Assembly (NCBI GenBank): GCA_004211435.1
Contig: SECS01000003.1
Span: forward strand, 1 to 64,000
Reading direction: 5' to 3'
DNA from: Novosphingobium sp.
GTDB lineage: Bacteria > Pseudomonadota > Alphaproteobacteria > Sphingomonadales > Sphingomonadaceae
DNA length: 64,000 nucleotides
Positions within the stretch are counted from its first letter, which is position 1. Every line of letters begins with the position of its first letter. This document shows positions 16,457 to 25,682 of this stretch, piece after piece. The position numbers were made by a program, and so were the translations under genes. The notes beneath the pieces were generated by a model, which was not told where the DNA came from, ran no database searches, and saw only the letters and a program-made list of their open reading frames with translations.

Positions 16457-18790
16457 CTAAGGGCGCCTCGACGCACCCTCCGTTTCAGGATGAGAGCTTG
16501 GCGGGGTCCCTACATTTTCAGGGGCGACAAGGATTGCAGGCAAAGCTTTGGCGGCTTGAGTTTCGCCACGCCCGCTTGCGGGCCGGACCCACGGCCGATC
16601 TTCCGGCTTGCGCCACCAGCCGTGCTCGCCCTGCGTTTCGACGACCGTGGTCACGCGCCGCTCCGCCAGATCGATCGCCAGTCCACCGGTCCGCTCCAGC
16701 GTCCGTCGGTCGGCCTTGAGCCAAGCCGGACGGCAGCTGCGCGGCAGCCAGCGGTCGGAAATTACGATATCGACGCGGTCGCAGGCGGCCACCAGTTGCC
16801 GCTCGGCCACCCGATCACGCCCGCGGCCGATCAGCAGATGCCATTCGCGCCCGGCCCGCGGCAGCGTGACCGCGCAGAAGTCGCGATTGCAGTGCGCGCC
16901 CGGCCATTGCTCGAGCAGCCGCGGTTCGCCGTCCATGCCCGAGAGTTCGGTGAGGTTGTCGCGAACGAATTCGCTCTTCTGTTCGCGCAGGACCAGCAGC
17001 CCGCCGCCGTCCACTCCCGTGATGCCGACATGACGCCCGTCGCCCGAGACCAGAATGTCGGGCGGGCGTAGGAAAGCGAGTGACACTGTCGCGACCAGCA
17101 CCGGCGCCAACCCCCACAGCCGCAGGTGCCCGCGCCACAGCGCCAGCCAGAGCCCGCCCGCGACGAACAGCGCGATCGCGCCACGCCCCATGGCGGGCAT
17201 GGTCGTCACCGCGCCGGGCTGCGCCGCGACCCAGTGCGCGAGCGCGAGCATCAGGTCGATCGATTGCCCAGTGAGCCACCAGGCCGGCGCGCCGAGACCG
17301 GCAAGATCGAGCACCAGCGCCAAGAAGATCAGCGGCATCGTCACCACGGTCGTCAGCGGGATCGCGACGACATTGGCGAGAGCCCCGTAGACGCCGGCGC
17401 GGTGGAAGTGGAACAGGCCGAGCGGCATGATCGCCAGTTCGATCACCACGCCCGTGACGAGCAGCATCGCCAGGTTGCGCGCCAGCCGCGTATACCAGCC
17501 CTCCTCGCGCGGCGCGAGGAATGCCCTCACCGGCGCCGCGCCGTGCAGCGCCACGATCGCGATCACCGCAACGAAGCTCATCTGGAAGCTCGGGCCGACC
17601 ACGGCCTCGGGCCAGAACAACAGGACGAAGAAGGCCGCCACCGCGACCATCCGCATCGACAGCGGCTCTCGGCCCAGCGCCAGGGCCACGAGTACCAGCA
17701 CCGCGCCAATGCACGAGCGTACGGTCGGAACCTCGGCCCCGGTCAGCAAGGTGTAAAAAATGCCCGCACCCGCACCGGCTCCCGCTGCGAAAAGCGGCAG
17801 CCGGACGCGCAGCGCGAGCCAGGGCCAGAGCGCGAACAGACGCAGGGCGATCAGGTAGACCGCCGCGACCACGGCGCTCACGTGCAGCCCGCTGATCGAC
17901 AGCAGGTGGCTGAGCCCGGCGTCGCGCATCGCTTCGTCGTCGGCCTTGGAAATCGCACCGCGGTCACCGCTGGCGAAAGCGGTCGCGATCGCGCCGGCCG
18001 AGCCATCGAGCCGGCTGCGGACATGCGTGGACAGCCGCGCCTGGGCCCGTTCGAGCCAGCCGCCGCCCGATCCGCGTTCGATCACGGTCACCGTGCCCAG
18101 TACCGAACCCGTCGCCGCGATCCCGGAGAACCAGGCGGTGCGCGCGAAATCGTAGGCGCCCGGCAGCATCGGCGGTGCCGGCGGCATCAGCCGCGCTCTC
18201 AGCCGTATCCGCGCGCCCGAACTCAGGTCCTGTCGATCCTCGGCGAGCGGCAACGACACGCGCACGCGGATCGCGCGCCCGGTCTCAGGCTCGCGCGTCG
18301 CCAGCAACAGGCGTACCCGGTCCTCGGCGGGGCGCGGTTCGCGGTCGAGCACCAAGGCAGAGAGTTCGGTCACCAGCGGCCGTTCGATCGGCCGCGCACC
18401 GACCAGTTCGGACTTGCTCCAGACCACGGCGCAACCCGCCGCGATCAGCAGGGCGAGCGCGATCATTGCCAGCCGCAGATAGGGAAAGCGTCCGTCGCGC
18501 GCGAAGCCCGCCAGGCTTGCCATGGTCAGCGCGCCGCAGGTGGCGAGCAGGGCCAGCCACTGCCACGCGTTCGCCAGCAGGAACCAGAGCGCGATGCCGG
18601 CCGCGAAGGCCACGGCCAGCCAGGGACCGCGTTCGAACCCGGCCGTGCCAAGAAATCGCTCGACCGCGTCGGGCACGCTGGACAAGCCGCTTCGGCTGCG
18701 CCAAGGGCGATGTTGCAGTGCAGCGCCCCGGGCGAGGTCGCCCTTCGACTCCGGGGCCGTTTCGTCAGAGACAGCGGCACTCTCGAGCAT
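16457..18790 (-). CDS. comEC: ComEC/Rec2-family competence membrane protein
   Basis: A polytopic protein of 777 residues. It has an N-terminal DUF4131 part with membrane helices and an OB-like segment, and a central Competence domain with the signature [17 protein letters not shown] at about residues 280-300, followed by many helices. ComEC forms the channel that brings single-stranded DNA into the cytoplasm. The C-terminal 170 residues occupy the place of the usual metallo-beta-lactamase domain, but I see no HxHxDH motif there. The start is uncertain: the ATG at 18788-18790 leaves 28 bases to gltX on the other strand, while an open frame reaches 18880. Confidence 0.88.
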   Translation of the reverse strand: MLESAAVSDETAPESKGDLARGAALQHRPWRSRSGLSSVPDAVERFLGTAGFERGPWLAVAFAAGIALWFLLANAWQWLALLATCGALTMASLAGFARDGRFPYLRLAMIALALLIAAGCAVVWSKSELVGARPIERPLVTELSALVLDREPRPAEDRVRLLLATREPETGRAIRVRVSLPLAEDRQDLSSGARIRLRARLMPPAPPMLPGAYDFARTAWFSGIAATGSVLGTVTVIERGSGGGWLERAQARLSTHVRSRLDGSAGAIATAFASGDRGAISKADDEAMRDAGLSHLLSISGLHVSAVVAAVYLIALRLFALWPWLALRVRLPLFAAGAGAGAGIFYTLLTGAEVPTVRSCIGAVLVLVALALGREPLSMRMVAVAAFFVLLFWPEAVVGPSFQMSFVAVIAIVALHGAAPVRAFLAPREEGWYTRLARNLAMLLVTGVVIELAIMPLGLFHFHRAGVYGALANVVAIPLTTVVTMPLIFLALVLDLAGLGAPAWWLTGQSIDLMLALAHWVAAQPGAVTTMPAMGRGAIALFVAGGLWLALWRGHLRLWGLAPVLVATVSLAFLRPPDILVSGDGRHVGITGVDGGGLLVLREQKSEFVRDNLTELSGMDGEPRLLEQWPGAHCNRDFCAVTLPRAGREWHLLIGRGRDRVAERQLVAACDRVDIVISDRWLPRSCRPAWLKADRRTLERTGGLAIDLAERRVTTVVETQGEHGWWRKPEDRPWVRPASGRGETQAAKALPAILVAPENVGTPPSSHPETEGASRRP

Positions 18791-18818
18791 GCAAGAGTTT
18801 GGGCAGGAAGGAGCGAAG

Positions 18819-20255
18819 ATGGCAAGCGCTAGCGGCAAGGACGCACGGACGGTCGTTACCCGTTTCGCGCCCTCGCCCACCGGCTATCTCCACATCGGCG
18901 GCGCGCGCACCGCGCTGTTCAATTGGCTGTTCGCCCGCCATCACGGCGGCAAGTATCTGCTTCGCATCGAAGACACCGACCGCGCCCGTTCGACCGAGCC
19001 CGCGATCGAGGCGATTTTCGACGGCCTGCGCTGGCTCGGCCTCGACGGCGACGAGCCCGCCACGTTCCAGTTCGCCCGGTCCGAGCGCCACGCCGAAGTC
19101 GCGCAGACGCTGCTCGATTCCGGTCACGCCTATCGCTGCTACCTGACGCCCGAAGAGCTGGCCGCGCGCCGCGAGCAGGCCCAGGCCGAGCGTCGCCCGT
19201 TCCGCATCGACAGCGAATGGCGCGATGCCGATCCTGCCACCGCGCCCGCCGGCGCCCCGTCGGTCGTGCGCATCAAAGCCCCTCGCGAAGGCGAGACCGT
19301 GATCGAGGACCTGGTCCAGGGCAGCGTCACGGTCAGCAACGCCGAGATCGATGATTTCGTGCTGCTCCGCTCGGACGGCACGCCGACCTACATGCTCGCG
19401 GTCGTCGTCGACGATCACGATATGGGCGTCACCCACGTCATCCGCGGCGACGACCATCTCAACAACGCCTTCCGCCAGCTTTCGATCATCCACGGCATGG
19501 GTTGGGACGTACCCATCTATGCCCACGTGCCGCTGATCCACGGCTCGGACGGCGCCAAGCTCTCGAAGCGCCACGGCGCGCTGGGCGTTGACGCCTATCG
19601 CGACGAGCTCGGTCTGCTGCCCGAGGCGCTGTTCAACTATCTGCTGCGCCTCGGCTGGGGCCACGGCGACGAGGAGATCATCAGCCGCGAGCAGGCCGTC
19701 GAGTGGTTCGACATCGACCATGTCGGCAAGAGCCCCTCGCGCTTCGACACGGCCAAGCTGCTCAACCTCAACGGCCACTACATCCGCGAGGCCGACGACG
19801 CGCGCCTCGCCGAACTGGTCGGCGCCAAGCTCGCCGAAAAGGTTGGGGGCACGCCCGATCTCGCGCTGCTGGCGCGCGCCATGCCGGTGCTCAAGGTCCG
19901 CGCGAAGGACCTCAACGAGCTCGCGGCCAACGCGGTGTTTCTCTTCGCGCAGCGTCCGCTGACGCTCGATGCGAAGGCCGAAGCGCTGCTGACGCCCGAG
20001 GCGCGCGCGCTTCTGGCCCGCATTCAGGACCGCCTGCTGGCCGAAAACGGCTGGACAAGCGAAGGCCTCGAAGCCAGTCTCAAGGCGATGGCCGAAGAGA
20101 TCGGCCTGGGCCTCGGCAAGCTCGCCCAGCCGCTGCGCGCGGCTCTGACGGGACAGACGACGTCACCGGGCATTTTCGATGTTCTCACATTGCTCGGTCG
20201 GGAAGAAAGCCTGGCGCGCATCGCCGCCCAGGCCGCGCCGGCCGAAGCAGAATAA
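18819..20255 (+). CDS. gltX: Glutamyl-tRNA synthetase
   Basis: A 478-residue class I synthetase with the HIGH-type motif in [19 protein letters not shown], the KMSKS-type motif in GAKLSKRHG and the catalytic-core LLRIEDTD. It charges tRNA-Glu (possibly also tRNA-Gln, as in many alphaproteobacteria). I start at the ATG 18819, 7 bases after AAGGAG; upstream frame is antisense to comEC. gltA follows after 18 bases. Confidence 0.97.
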   Translation: MASASGKDARTVVTRFAPSPTGYLHIGGARTALFNWLFARHHGGKYLLRIEDTDRARSTEPAIEAIFDGLRWLGLDGDEPATFQFARSERHAEVAQTLLDSGHAYRCYLTPEELAARREQAQAERRPFRIDSEWRDADPATAPAGAPSVVRIKAPREGETVIEDLVQGSVTVSNAEIDDFVLLRSDGTPTYMLAVVVDDHDMGVTHVIRGDDHLNNAFRQLSIIHGMGWDVPIYAHVPLIHGSDGAKLSKRHGALGVDAYRDELGLLPEALFNYLLRLGWGHGDEEIISREQAVEWFDIDHVGKSPSRFDTAKLLNLNGHYIREADDARLAELVGAKLAEKVGGTPDLALLARAMPVLKVRAKDLNELAANAVFLFAQRPLTLDAKAEALLTPEARALLARIQDRLLAENGWTSEGLEASLKAMAEEIGLGLGKLAQPLRAALTGQTTSPGIFDVLTLLGREESLARIAAQAAPAEAE

Positions 20256-20273
20256 ATCTGAGGAGTAAGGCAC

Positions 20274-21557
20274 TTGGGCAATCAAGCTAAACTGAGCACC
20301 GACGGCAAGGATTTCGACTATCCGGTCCTGAGCGGCTCGATCGGTCCGGACGTGATCGATATCCGCAAGCTCTATGGCCAGACGGGCAAGTTCACCTATG
20401 ACCCGGGCTTCACCTCGACGGCGAGCTGCGAAAGCGCGCTTACCTACATCGACGGTGACGAAGGCGTTCTGCTCCACCGCGGCTATCCGATCGGCCAGCT
20501 CGCCGAGAACAGCTCGTTCATGGAAGTCAGCTATCTGCTGCTGAACGGCGAACTGCCTTCGGCCCAGGAACTGTCGGACTTCGATCGCACGATCACGCGC
20601 CACACGATGCTGCACGAGCAGCTGATGAGCTTCTACAAGGGTTTCCGCCGCGACGCGCACCCGATGGCCATCATGTGCGGCGTGGTCGGCGCACTTTCGG
20701 CGTTCTACCACGATTCGACCGACATCTCGGACCCGACGCATCGCAAGATCAGCTCGCACCGCCTGATCGCGAAGATGCCGACGATCGCCGCGGCCGCCTA
20801 CAAGTATTCGGTCGGCCAGCCGATGCTCTATCCCGACAACTCGCTGAGCTACACGGGCAACTTCCTGCGCATGACCTTCGGCGTGCCCGCGGAAGAGTAC
20901 GAGGTGATCCCGGCGGTCGAGAAGGCGATGGACCGCATCTTCATCCTCCACGCCGACCACGAGCAGAACGCCTCGACCTCGACCGTGCGTCTCGCCGGTT
21001 CGTCGGGCGCCAATCCCTTCGCCTGCATCGCGGCCGGTATCGCCTGCCTCTGGGGCCCGGCGCACGGCGGCGCCAACGAGGCGGCGCTTGAGATGCTCAA
21101 GGAAATCGGCACCCCCGACAAGATCCCCGAGTACATCGCCCGCGCCAAGGACAAGAACGATCCGTTCCGCCTGATGGGCTTCGGCCACCGCGTCTACAAG
21201 AACTACGATCCGCGCGCGACGGTCATGCAGCAGACCGTGCGCGAGGTGTTCGACGCGCTCAAGGTCAACGATCCGCTGTTCGAGACGGCAATGCGCCTCG
21301 AAGAGATCGCCCTCAGCGATCCCTACTTCATCGAGAAGAAGCTGTTCCCGAACGTCGATTTCTATTCGGGCATCATTCTCTCGGCGATCGGCTTCCCGAC
21401 CACGATGTTCACCGTGCTCTTCGCACTCGCCCGCACGGTCGGCTGGGTCGCGCAGTGGAACGAAATGATCAGCGATCCCGGCCAGAAGATCGGTCGTCCG
21501 CGTCAGCTCTACACCGGCCCGGCGCAGCGCGACTACATCCCGGTCGACAAGCGCTAA
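20274..21557 (+). CDS. gltA: Citrate synthase
   Basis: A 427-residue type II citrate synthase with the catalytic histidines in [13 protein letters not shown] and [15 protein letters not shown] and the aspartate in VDFYSGI. It condenses oxaloacetate with acetyl-CoA to enter the TCA cycle. The start is TTG at 20274, supported by GAGGAGTAAGG 7 bases upstream and by the conserved N-terminus. It follows gltX closely and is closed by a strong terminator. Confidence 0.98.
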   Translation: MGNQAKLSTDGKDFDYPVLSGSIGPDVIDIRKLYGQTGKFTYDPGFTSTASCESALTYIDGDEGVLLHRGYPIGQLAENSSFMEVSYLLLNGELPSAQELSDFDRTITRHTMLHEQLMSFYKGFRRDAHPMAIMCGVVGALSAFYHDSTDISDPTHRKISSHRLIAKMPTIAAAAYKYSVGQPMLYPDNSLSYTGNFLRMTFGVPAEEYEVIPAVEKAMDRIFILHADHEQNASTSTVRLAGSSGANPFACIAAGIACLWGPAHGGANEAALEMLKEIGTPDKIPEYIARAKDKNDPFRLMGFGHRVYKNYDPRATVMQQTVREVFDALKVNDPLFETAMRLEEIALSDPYFIEKKLFPNVDFYSGIILSAIGFPTTMFTVLFALARTVGWVAQWNEMISDPGQKIGRPRQLYTGPAQRDYIPVDKR

Positions 21558-21581
21558 GCCGATCGGCGCAGGCCAAGTTCA

Positions 21582-21617
21582 AGCCCTCCGTCGCCGCGCG
21601 ACGGGGGGCTTTTTCTT
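21582..21617 (+). terminator. Intrinsic terminator of gltA
   Basis: AGCCCTCCGTCG (21582-21593) pairs with CGACGGGGGGCT (21599-21610) around a five-base loop, followed by TTTTCTTTT. The stem and T-tract make this the clearest rho-independent terminator in the window. Confidence 0.92.
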
Positions 21618-21625
21618 TTGCGAAG

Positions 21626-23023
21626 CTAGTTCTGGGAACCGTCCGGCGCGGCCGGAAGGTCGAGGATGAAGCGGGCGCCCTGCCCCGATGCGCTCTCGAC
21701 GCTGAGTTCGCCGCCCATGGCGCGCGCCAGCCGGCGCGAGATGTAGAGCCCTAGGCCCGAGCCGCCGTCGCCGCTGCGGCCGAGCCGCTCGAACTTCTCG
21801 AAGATGCGGCCCTGGTCCGCTTCGGACAGCCCCGGTCCCTGATCGCAGACGACCACGCGTACGCGGCCCGGGCCGGCATCGATCGAATCCTCGAGCCGGA
21901 TCCAGACCTGCGAATCCTCGGGCGAGTAGCGGATCGCATTGGTCACGAGGTTGATCAGAACCTGCAGCACGCGACGGAATTCGGCCACGGCGGGGAGGCT
22001 TTCGCCGGGGCGCGGTGCGTCGAGCGCGATGCGCTTCTCTCGCGCCCGAACGCCGAGGATACCCGCGGCCTGGCGGGCGACGTCGGCGAGGTCGATGCGA
22101 TCGGGCGCGGTCGAGAAGTCGTCGGCCTCGACCACTTCGAGATCGGTCAGATCCTCGATCAGCGCCAGCAGATGTTGTCCCGCCGAAGCGATGTCCGCGG
22201 CATAGTTGGCATAGTCGTCCGAAATCGGACCCGCGAGACGCGAATGGATCGTCTCGGCATTGGCGATGATCCGCGCGATCGGCTGACGCAGGACCGGCGC
22301 GACGTCGCGGCCGAGCAGGCGATGACGCACTGCCGAGCCTTTGGCATCGGGCTCGGGCGGCAATGCCGGCAGTTCGGGCGAAACCAGACAGAGCTCGAAG
22401 CCCGCAGGCTCGCGACCGGGGCCGGCTTGCGGAAACAGGCTCGCACGCCAGCGTCGCGACGACCCCGGCACCTCGACGTCGGCGCCATCGAGCAGGCGCC
22501 AGTGCAGCGGCTGCGAATGGCTGTTGCCGGCGATCGTGATGAAGTCGGTCCAGGGGCGGCCGAAGCCGGCTTCCATGGCTGCGGCCAGGGCGACGAGATC
22601 GGGAGCTTCCGCCTCGACCGTCAACACGCGCTGACCGGCATCGAGACGTGCGGTCAATTCGGCGACGTGGCGGTCGATCTCGCCACGACGCTCGTCGATC
22701 TCGGCAGGGTCTTCGGCGGCGAGCGGCGTCGCATGCCAGTTGCGCAGCAGGATCTCGCAGCCGGCATCGGTGCCGGGCAGTGGCTCGACCTCGACCCAGG
22801 CGGTGATTGCGCTGGCACCGTCCTGCGCCTGGATCGTCCGCGCGAGCTTGAGACCGTAGCGGCGCGCCTTGCGCACGACTTCGAGCAAAGCCGGAACCGC
22901 GATCGTACCCGGCAATTCGCCGCCGCAGCGCAGTTGCAAGGCCGCGATGGCCTTGTCGGCCGATACCAGCATGTCGGCGCCGTCGCTGATCGCGCGGAGC
23001 GGTGCGGGAAGTCCTCCGGACAC
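21626..23023 (-). CDS. Histidine-kinase-like protein lacking the H-box histidine
   Basis: A 465-residue soluble protein. The first 230 residues have no domain I recognise and no membrane helix. At about 232-300 lies a HisKA-like helical hairpin, and from about 310 a HATPase domain with N-box NLVTNAIRYSPED (about 352-364), G1 CDQGPGLSEADQGRIFEKF (about 391) and G2 GGSGLGLYISRRLARAMGG (about 421). The H-box reads APVLRQPIARII, where SHELRTPLNAII is expected, so the phospho-accepting histidine is proline 243. ATP binding looks intact but autophosphorylation on the usual residue does not. The start is a GTG that sits 2 bases after the stop of the preceding gene. It is the last of a four-gene minus-strand cluster that also includes an Hpt-like protein. 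Confidence 0.85.
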   Translation of the reverse strand: MSGGLPAPLRAISDGADMLVSADKAIAALQLRCGGELPGTIAVPALLEVVRKARRYGLKLARTIQAQDGASAITAWVEVEPLPGTDAGCEILLRNWHATPLAAEDPAEIDERRGEIDRHVAELTARLDAGQRVLTVEAEAPDLVALAAAMEAGFGRPWTDFITIAGNSHSQPLHWRLLDGADVEVPGSSRRWRASLFPQAGPGREPAGFELCLVSPELPALPPEPDAKGSAVRHRLLGRDVAPVLRQPIARIIANAETIHSRLAGPISDDYANYAADIASAGQHLLALIEDLTDLEVVEADDFSTAPDRIDLADVARQAAGILGVRAREKRIALDAPRPGESLPAVAEFRRVLQVLINLVTNAIRYSPEDSQVWIRLEDSIDAGPGRVRVVVCDQGPGLSEADQGRIFEKFERLGRSGDGGSGLGLYISRRLARAMGGELSVESASGQGARFILDLPAAPDGSQN

Positions 23024-23025
23024 GG

Positions 23026-23973
23026 TCAGTGTCCTGCCCCGGCGATCAGCGCTGCGGCGCGATCGGGCGCGAGCCGGTCGATGCCCTCGGGCAGTTCGGC
23101 GTCGGGATCGAGCGCAAGCAGTTGTTCCTCGATCGCCTCGGGCTTGAGCCCCGCGGCGCAGAGCGCGAGCGCGAGACGCGTGCGCTGCGTCTCACTCGTG
23201 GCGAGCGTCGCGAGATCGCGGTCCTGCCGCGCCGATACGGCGAGCGCGGTGAGGAAGATGGCAGCTCCGGCGTGGTGCAACGACAGCGCCGCCACGGCAC
23301 CGGCGCCCATGCCCGTCACCAGCCGCGACAACAGGCCGAGCCGGCTGCGCGCCTCGTCATAGTCGGCGCGGATCGCGACTTCGGCAGCGGCAACGCGCTG
23401 ATCGGCCTCGGCGGTACCCCCGGCCACGCCCCGCAAGGACACGAGCGCCAGATGGAGCAGATCGCCCGGCAGTTCAGCGAGCGCCAGCCGCATGCGCCGC
23501 TGCGCCTGACCGAACCGGGCCTGGGCGGCGAGAAATTTCATGGCCAGCGCCGCCGTCGTCTCATCGGACGAGGCGACGAGCGCCTGGAGCAGCGGCGAGA
23601 GCACGGGATCGAGCGCGAGCCGCGCCTGGAGCAGCTCGGTCAGGTGCCATTCGAGCACCAGCGCGTGAACGTGCCTGAGGAAGGCAGGATTGTCGGTGAG
23701 AGCAAGGGTCAGCGCCGCGACATCGCCCTCACCACCCTCGATACGGGCCAGCAGTTGTCGCGCGACGTCGCCGATCATCCCACGCACGCGCGCGAGAATG
23801 GCGTCTCCGAAAAGACCGCTGTCGTCGCTGGCCAGCAAATGACGCAGCACCGGCGCGACCGTGCCGAGCACGACGTCGCCCTGATCGAGCGCACCGCGCA
23901 GGCGCGATTCCACCGGATCCGTCGCTCGGGGAGTGGCCACCGCATCGCTCATGAGCCCGCTATAGCCGTCCAT
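23026..23973 (-). CDS. All-helical protein of unknown function
   Basis: A 315-residue protein, almost entirely predicted alpha helix, rich in Ala and Leu, with no Cys motif, signal peptide or clear membrane span. One hydrophobic stretch near GAGAVAALSLHHAGAAIFL (about 235-255) could be buried or membrane-associated. I do not recognise the family; the repeated short helices recall DUF2336-like or HEAT-type scaffolds, but that is only a resemblance. The start is ATG 23971-23973, 2 bases after the stop of the upstream gene, and the stop is 2 bases before the kinase-like gene, so tight co-translation with both neighbours is likely. A second ATG lies 7 codons in. Confidence 0.72.
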   Translation of the reverse strand: MDGYSGLMSDAVATPRATDPVESRLRGALDQGDVVLGTVAPVLRHLLASDDSGLFGDAILARVRGMIGDVARQLLARIEGGEGDVAALTLALTDNPAFLRHVHALVLEWHLTELLQARLALDPVLSPLLQALVASSDETTAALAMKFLAAQARFGQAQRRMRLALAELPGDLLHLALVSLRGVAGGTAEADQRVAAAEVAIRADYDEARSRLGLLSRLVTGMGAGAVAALSLHHAGAAIFLTALAVSARQDRDLATLATSETQRTRLALALCAAGLKPEAIEEQLLALDPDAELPEGIDRLAPDRAAALIAGAGH

Positions 23974-23975
23974 GG

Positions 23976-25166
23976 TTAAGCCCGTGTTATCTGCGGTTTG
24001 CCGGCCGAAAGCAGCAAAGCGGCCAAGGCGAGCAGCATCGCGAGCACCTGCACCGCATCGATCAGGACACCGAAGAAGGCGGCCAGCGCCAGGATCAGGG
24101 CCAGCAACGCTCGATCCTCTAGCCAGGCGATCCAGCCACGCAGCAGCACGCGCGGCAGAAGACGGGCCAGGGCGATCAGGATGAACGGCGGAAACACGTG
24201 CGCCAGCAGCGAATCCCACGGGGGCAACGGCGCGCTCCAGACGATCACCACGATCAGTTCCAGGTCGAGCAGCCAGCCAAGCACGGTCTCCCCAGAAAGC
24301 GGCGCCTTGCCGAGCTTGAGCGAATCGTGTTCGACCCTTTCGAGCAGTCCCGAAGCCCGGCGCAACGTCCAGGCGACCGCGCAGAGCACGAGCGCTATTC
24401 CCGAATAGGTGAACCAGCCCGCGCCGAGTGCCAGCAGCATGATCGCCACGGCGCCCAGGGCCACCAGTCCCCAGCCGCTGCCGGCATGCAGCAGCGACGG
24501 CCCGATCGCCAATACGCCGAGCCGCGACAGCATGATGCCCGGGGTCGGCATTTCGCCTTCGCCCATGTGCAGGCGGATCCAGGCGTCCTCGATCTCGTGC
24601 GCTTCCCCCTCGTCGTGAACGAGCTTCCAGCGCGCGCCCTCGCGCGCCGTCGCGGGCACGAGTTGCATGGCCACGCCCGACTGGAGGGCAATGCGCGTCA
24701 ATGCCGAAGGAATGTCGAAGTCCGCGGGCAGATCGCCCAGCGCTTCGACCAGGCGGCCGGGGATGCGCATGGCGCCTGCGGCCGAATGGTTGATGTCGAT
24801 CCGTTCGAAACCGGCGGCAAGACCGGACTCGATCGGCTGGACCAGGACCGAATGCCCCTGTTCGAGCAGGGCGATCGCCTCTTGCGGCGCGGCGAGCAGG
24901 CCTTCGGTGAAGACGATCAACTCGTCGTTGGCCGTGACGAGCCCGGCCAGCGCACGCGGCCCGGGAATGACGTGCAGGCGAACCCCGGCTTTCTCGGCAT
25001 CCTGCTGAAGCGCGATCAGCGGCGGCGTGACTTCGCGCGCGATGCAGACCACGCGCTGGCATTCGAGCGCCAGGGCTATGCCGAGCTGATGCCGCGCCAG
25101 CGTCGCTCCGCCGACGTGAAGGAACGCGCGCGGCGCGCTCTGTCCCGTCCCTGCGGGTTCGATCAT
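23976..25166 (-). CDS. Nucleotidyltransferase-like domain fused to a membrane domain
   Basis: A 396-residue protein. Residues about 10-190 resemble a MobA/GlmU-type nucleotidyltransferase: FLHVGGATLARHQLGIALAL in the position of the substrate-binding loop, then alternating strands and helices. From about residue 215 there are some six transmembrane helices, ending LAMLLALAALLLSAG. Fused proteins of this layout can be CDP-alcohol phosphatidyltransferases (for example inositol-phosphate phosphatide synthases), but the DGxxAR...D...D signature of that family is absent. The nucleotidyltransferase loop also lacks the usual GxGTRxxxxxK. It is therefore probably a degenerate or divergent relative with unknown activity. 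A TTG start 25 codons upstream (to 25241) is possible. Confidence 0.7.
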   Translation of the reverse strand: MIEPAGTGQSAPRAFLHVGGATLARHQLGIALALECQRVVCIAREVTPPLIALQQDAEKAGVRLHVIPGPRALAGLVTANDELIVFTEGLLAAPQEAIALLEQGHSVLVQPIESGLAAGFERIDINHSAAGAMRIPGRLVEALGDLPADFDIPSALTRIALQSGVAMQLVPATAREGARWKLVHDEGEAHEIEDAWIRLHMGEGEMPTPGIMLSRLGVLAIGPSLLHAGSGWGLVALGAVAIMLLALGAGWFTYSGIALVLCAVAWTLRRASGLLERVEHDSLKLGKAPLSGETVLGWLLDLELIVVIVWSAPLPPWDSLLAHVFPPFILIALARLLPRVLLRGWIAWLEDRALLALILALAAFFGVLIDAVQVLAMLLALAALLLSAGKPQITRA

Positions 25167-25310
25167 GGCAAGCAGGGCGACGCGCAGCGGGCTTCTCCGG
25201 GCAGTTACGGAGGTTCTAGGCAAAGCCTGGGCGGGTGCCAAGCGCGCGTTGCCGCGGCTGCGTTCTAGACTGGCACGGGCTCGATCGGCACGGGCGAGCC
25301 TGGCGGAATG

Positions 25311-25613
25311 TCAGGCGGCGGCGAACTCGTCGAGGAAGGTCTGAATCCGGCGCACGGCAACGGGATCACCCGGCGCGGTGTCGATCGCCTGGTCGGCCAG
25401 GACCATGAGCCTTTCGGCGTTGAAGCTGGCAGCCAGACCCTTGAGACGAAGCGCGGCGATTTGCCAGTTGCCGTCACAGCGCGCGCGGCGCAGCAGGTCG
25501 AGCTGGTGGGTCAGGCTCTCGACGAAGGCCACGCGCAGCTCGGCGAAAAGCGCGGGATCGTTACCCGCCGCAGCGGCCAGAGTGGCATCGAGGGTTCCCG
25601 CTTCGTAAGCCAT
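25311..25613 (-). CDS. Hpt-like protein lacking the phospho-accepting histidine
   Basis: A 100-residue helical protein laid out like a histidine-containing phosphotransfer (Hpt) domain: FVESLTHQLDLLRRA, then NWQIAALRLKGLAASFNAERL, then a closing helix pair. In Hpt domains the central motif is HxLKG with phosphorylated His. Here it is L55-R-L-K-G59, encoded CTT where CAT/CAC would be His. So the fold signature is kept but the acceptor is gone. It is the first gene of the minus-strand cluster and is divergent from the coiled-coil protein gene across 69 bases. A non-Hpt helical-bundle origin is possible but the LKG context argues for Hpt. Confidence 0.75.
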   Translation of the reverse strand: MAYEAGTLDATLAAAAGNDPALFAELRVAFVESLTHQLDLLRRARCDGNWQIAALRLKGLAASFNAERLMVLADQAIDTAPGDPVAVRRIQTFLDEFAAA

Positions 25614-25682
25614 CCACAGAAGCCTAGGGCCACAGGGTTAAGGTGGGGTTTATCCTGTGCATAACCGTGGTATTCAGGGAGA

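Noticed and set aside
17126..18832. 568-codon plus-strand open frame opposite comEC
   Set aside because: Antisense shadow of comEC: low-complexity Arg/Gln/Pro/Ala, no ribosome-binding site and no recognisable fold.
23974..25062. N-terminal extension that would fuse the all-helical protein to an Arg-rich segment
   Set aside because: The extension is an out-of-frame shadow of the nucleotidyltransferase-like gene; the ATG 2 bases after that gene's stop gives a normal protein.
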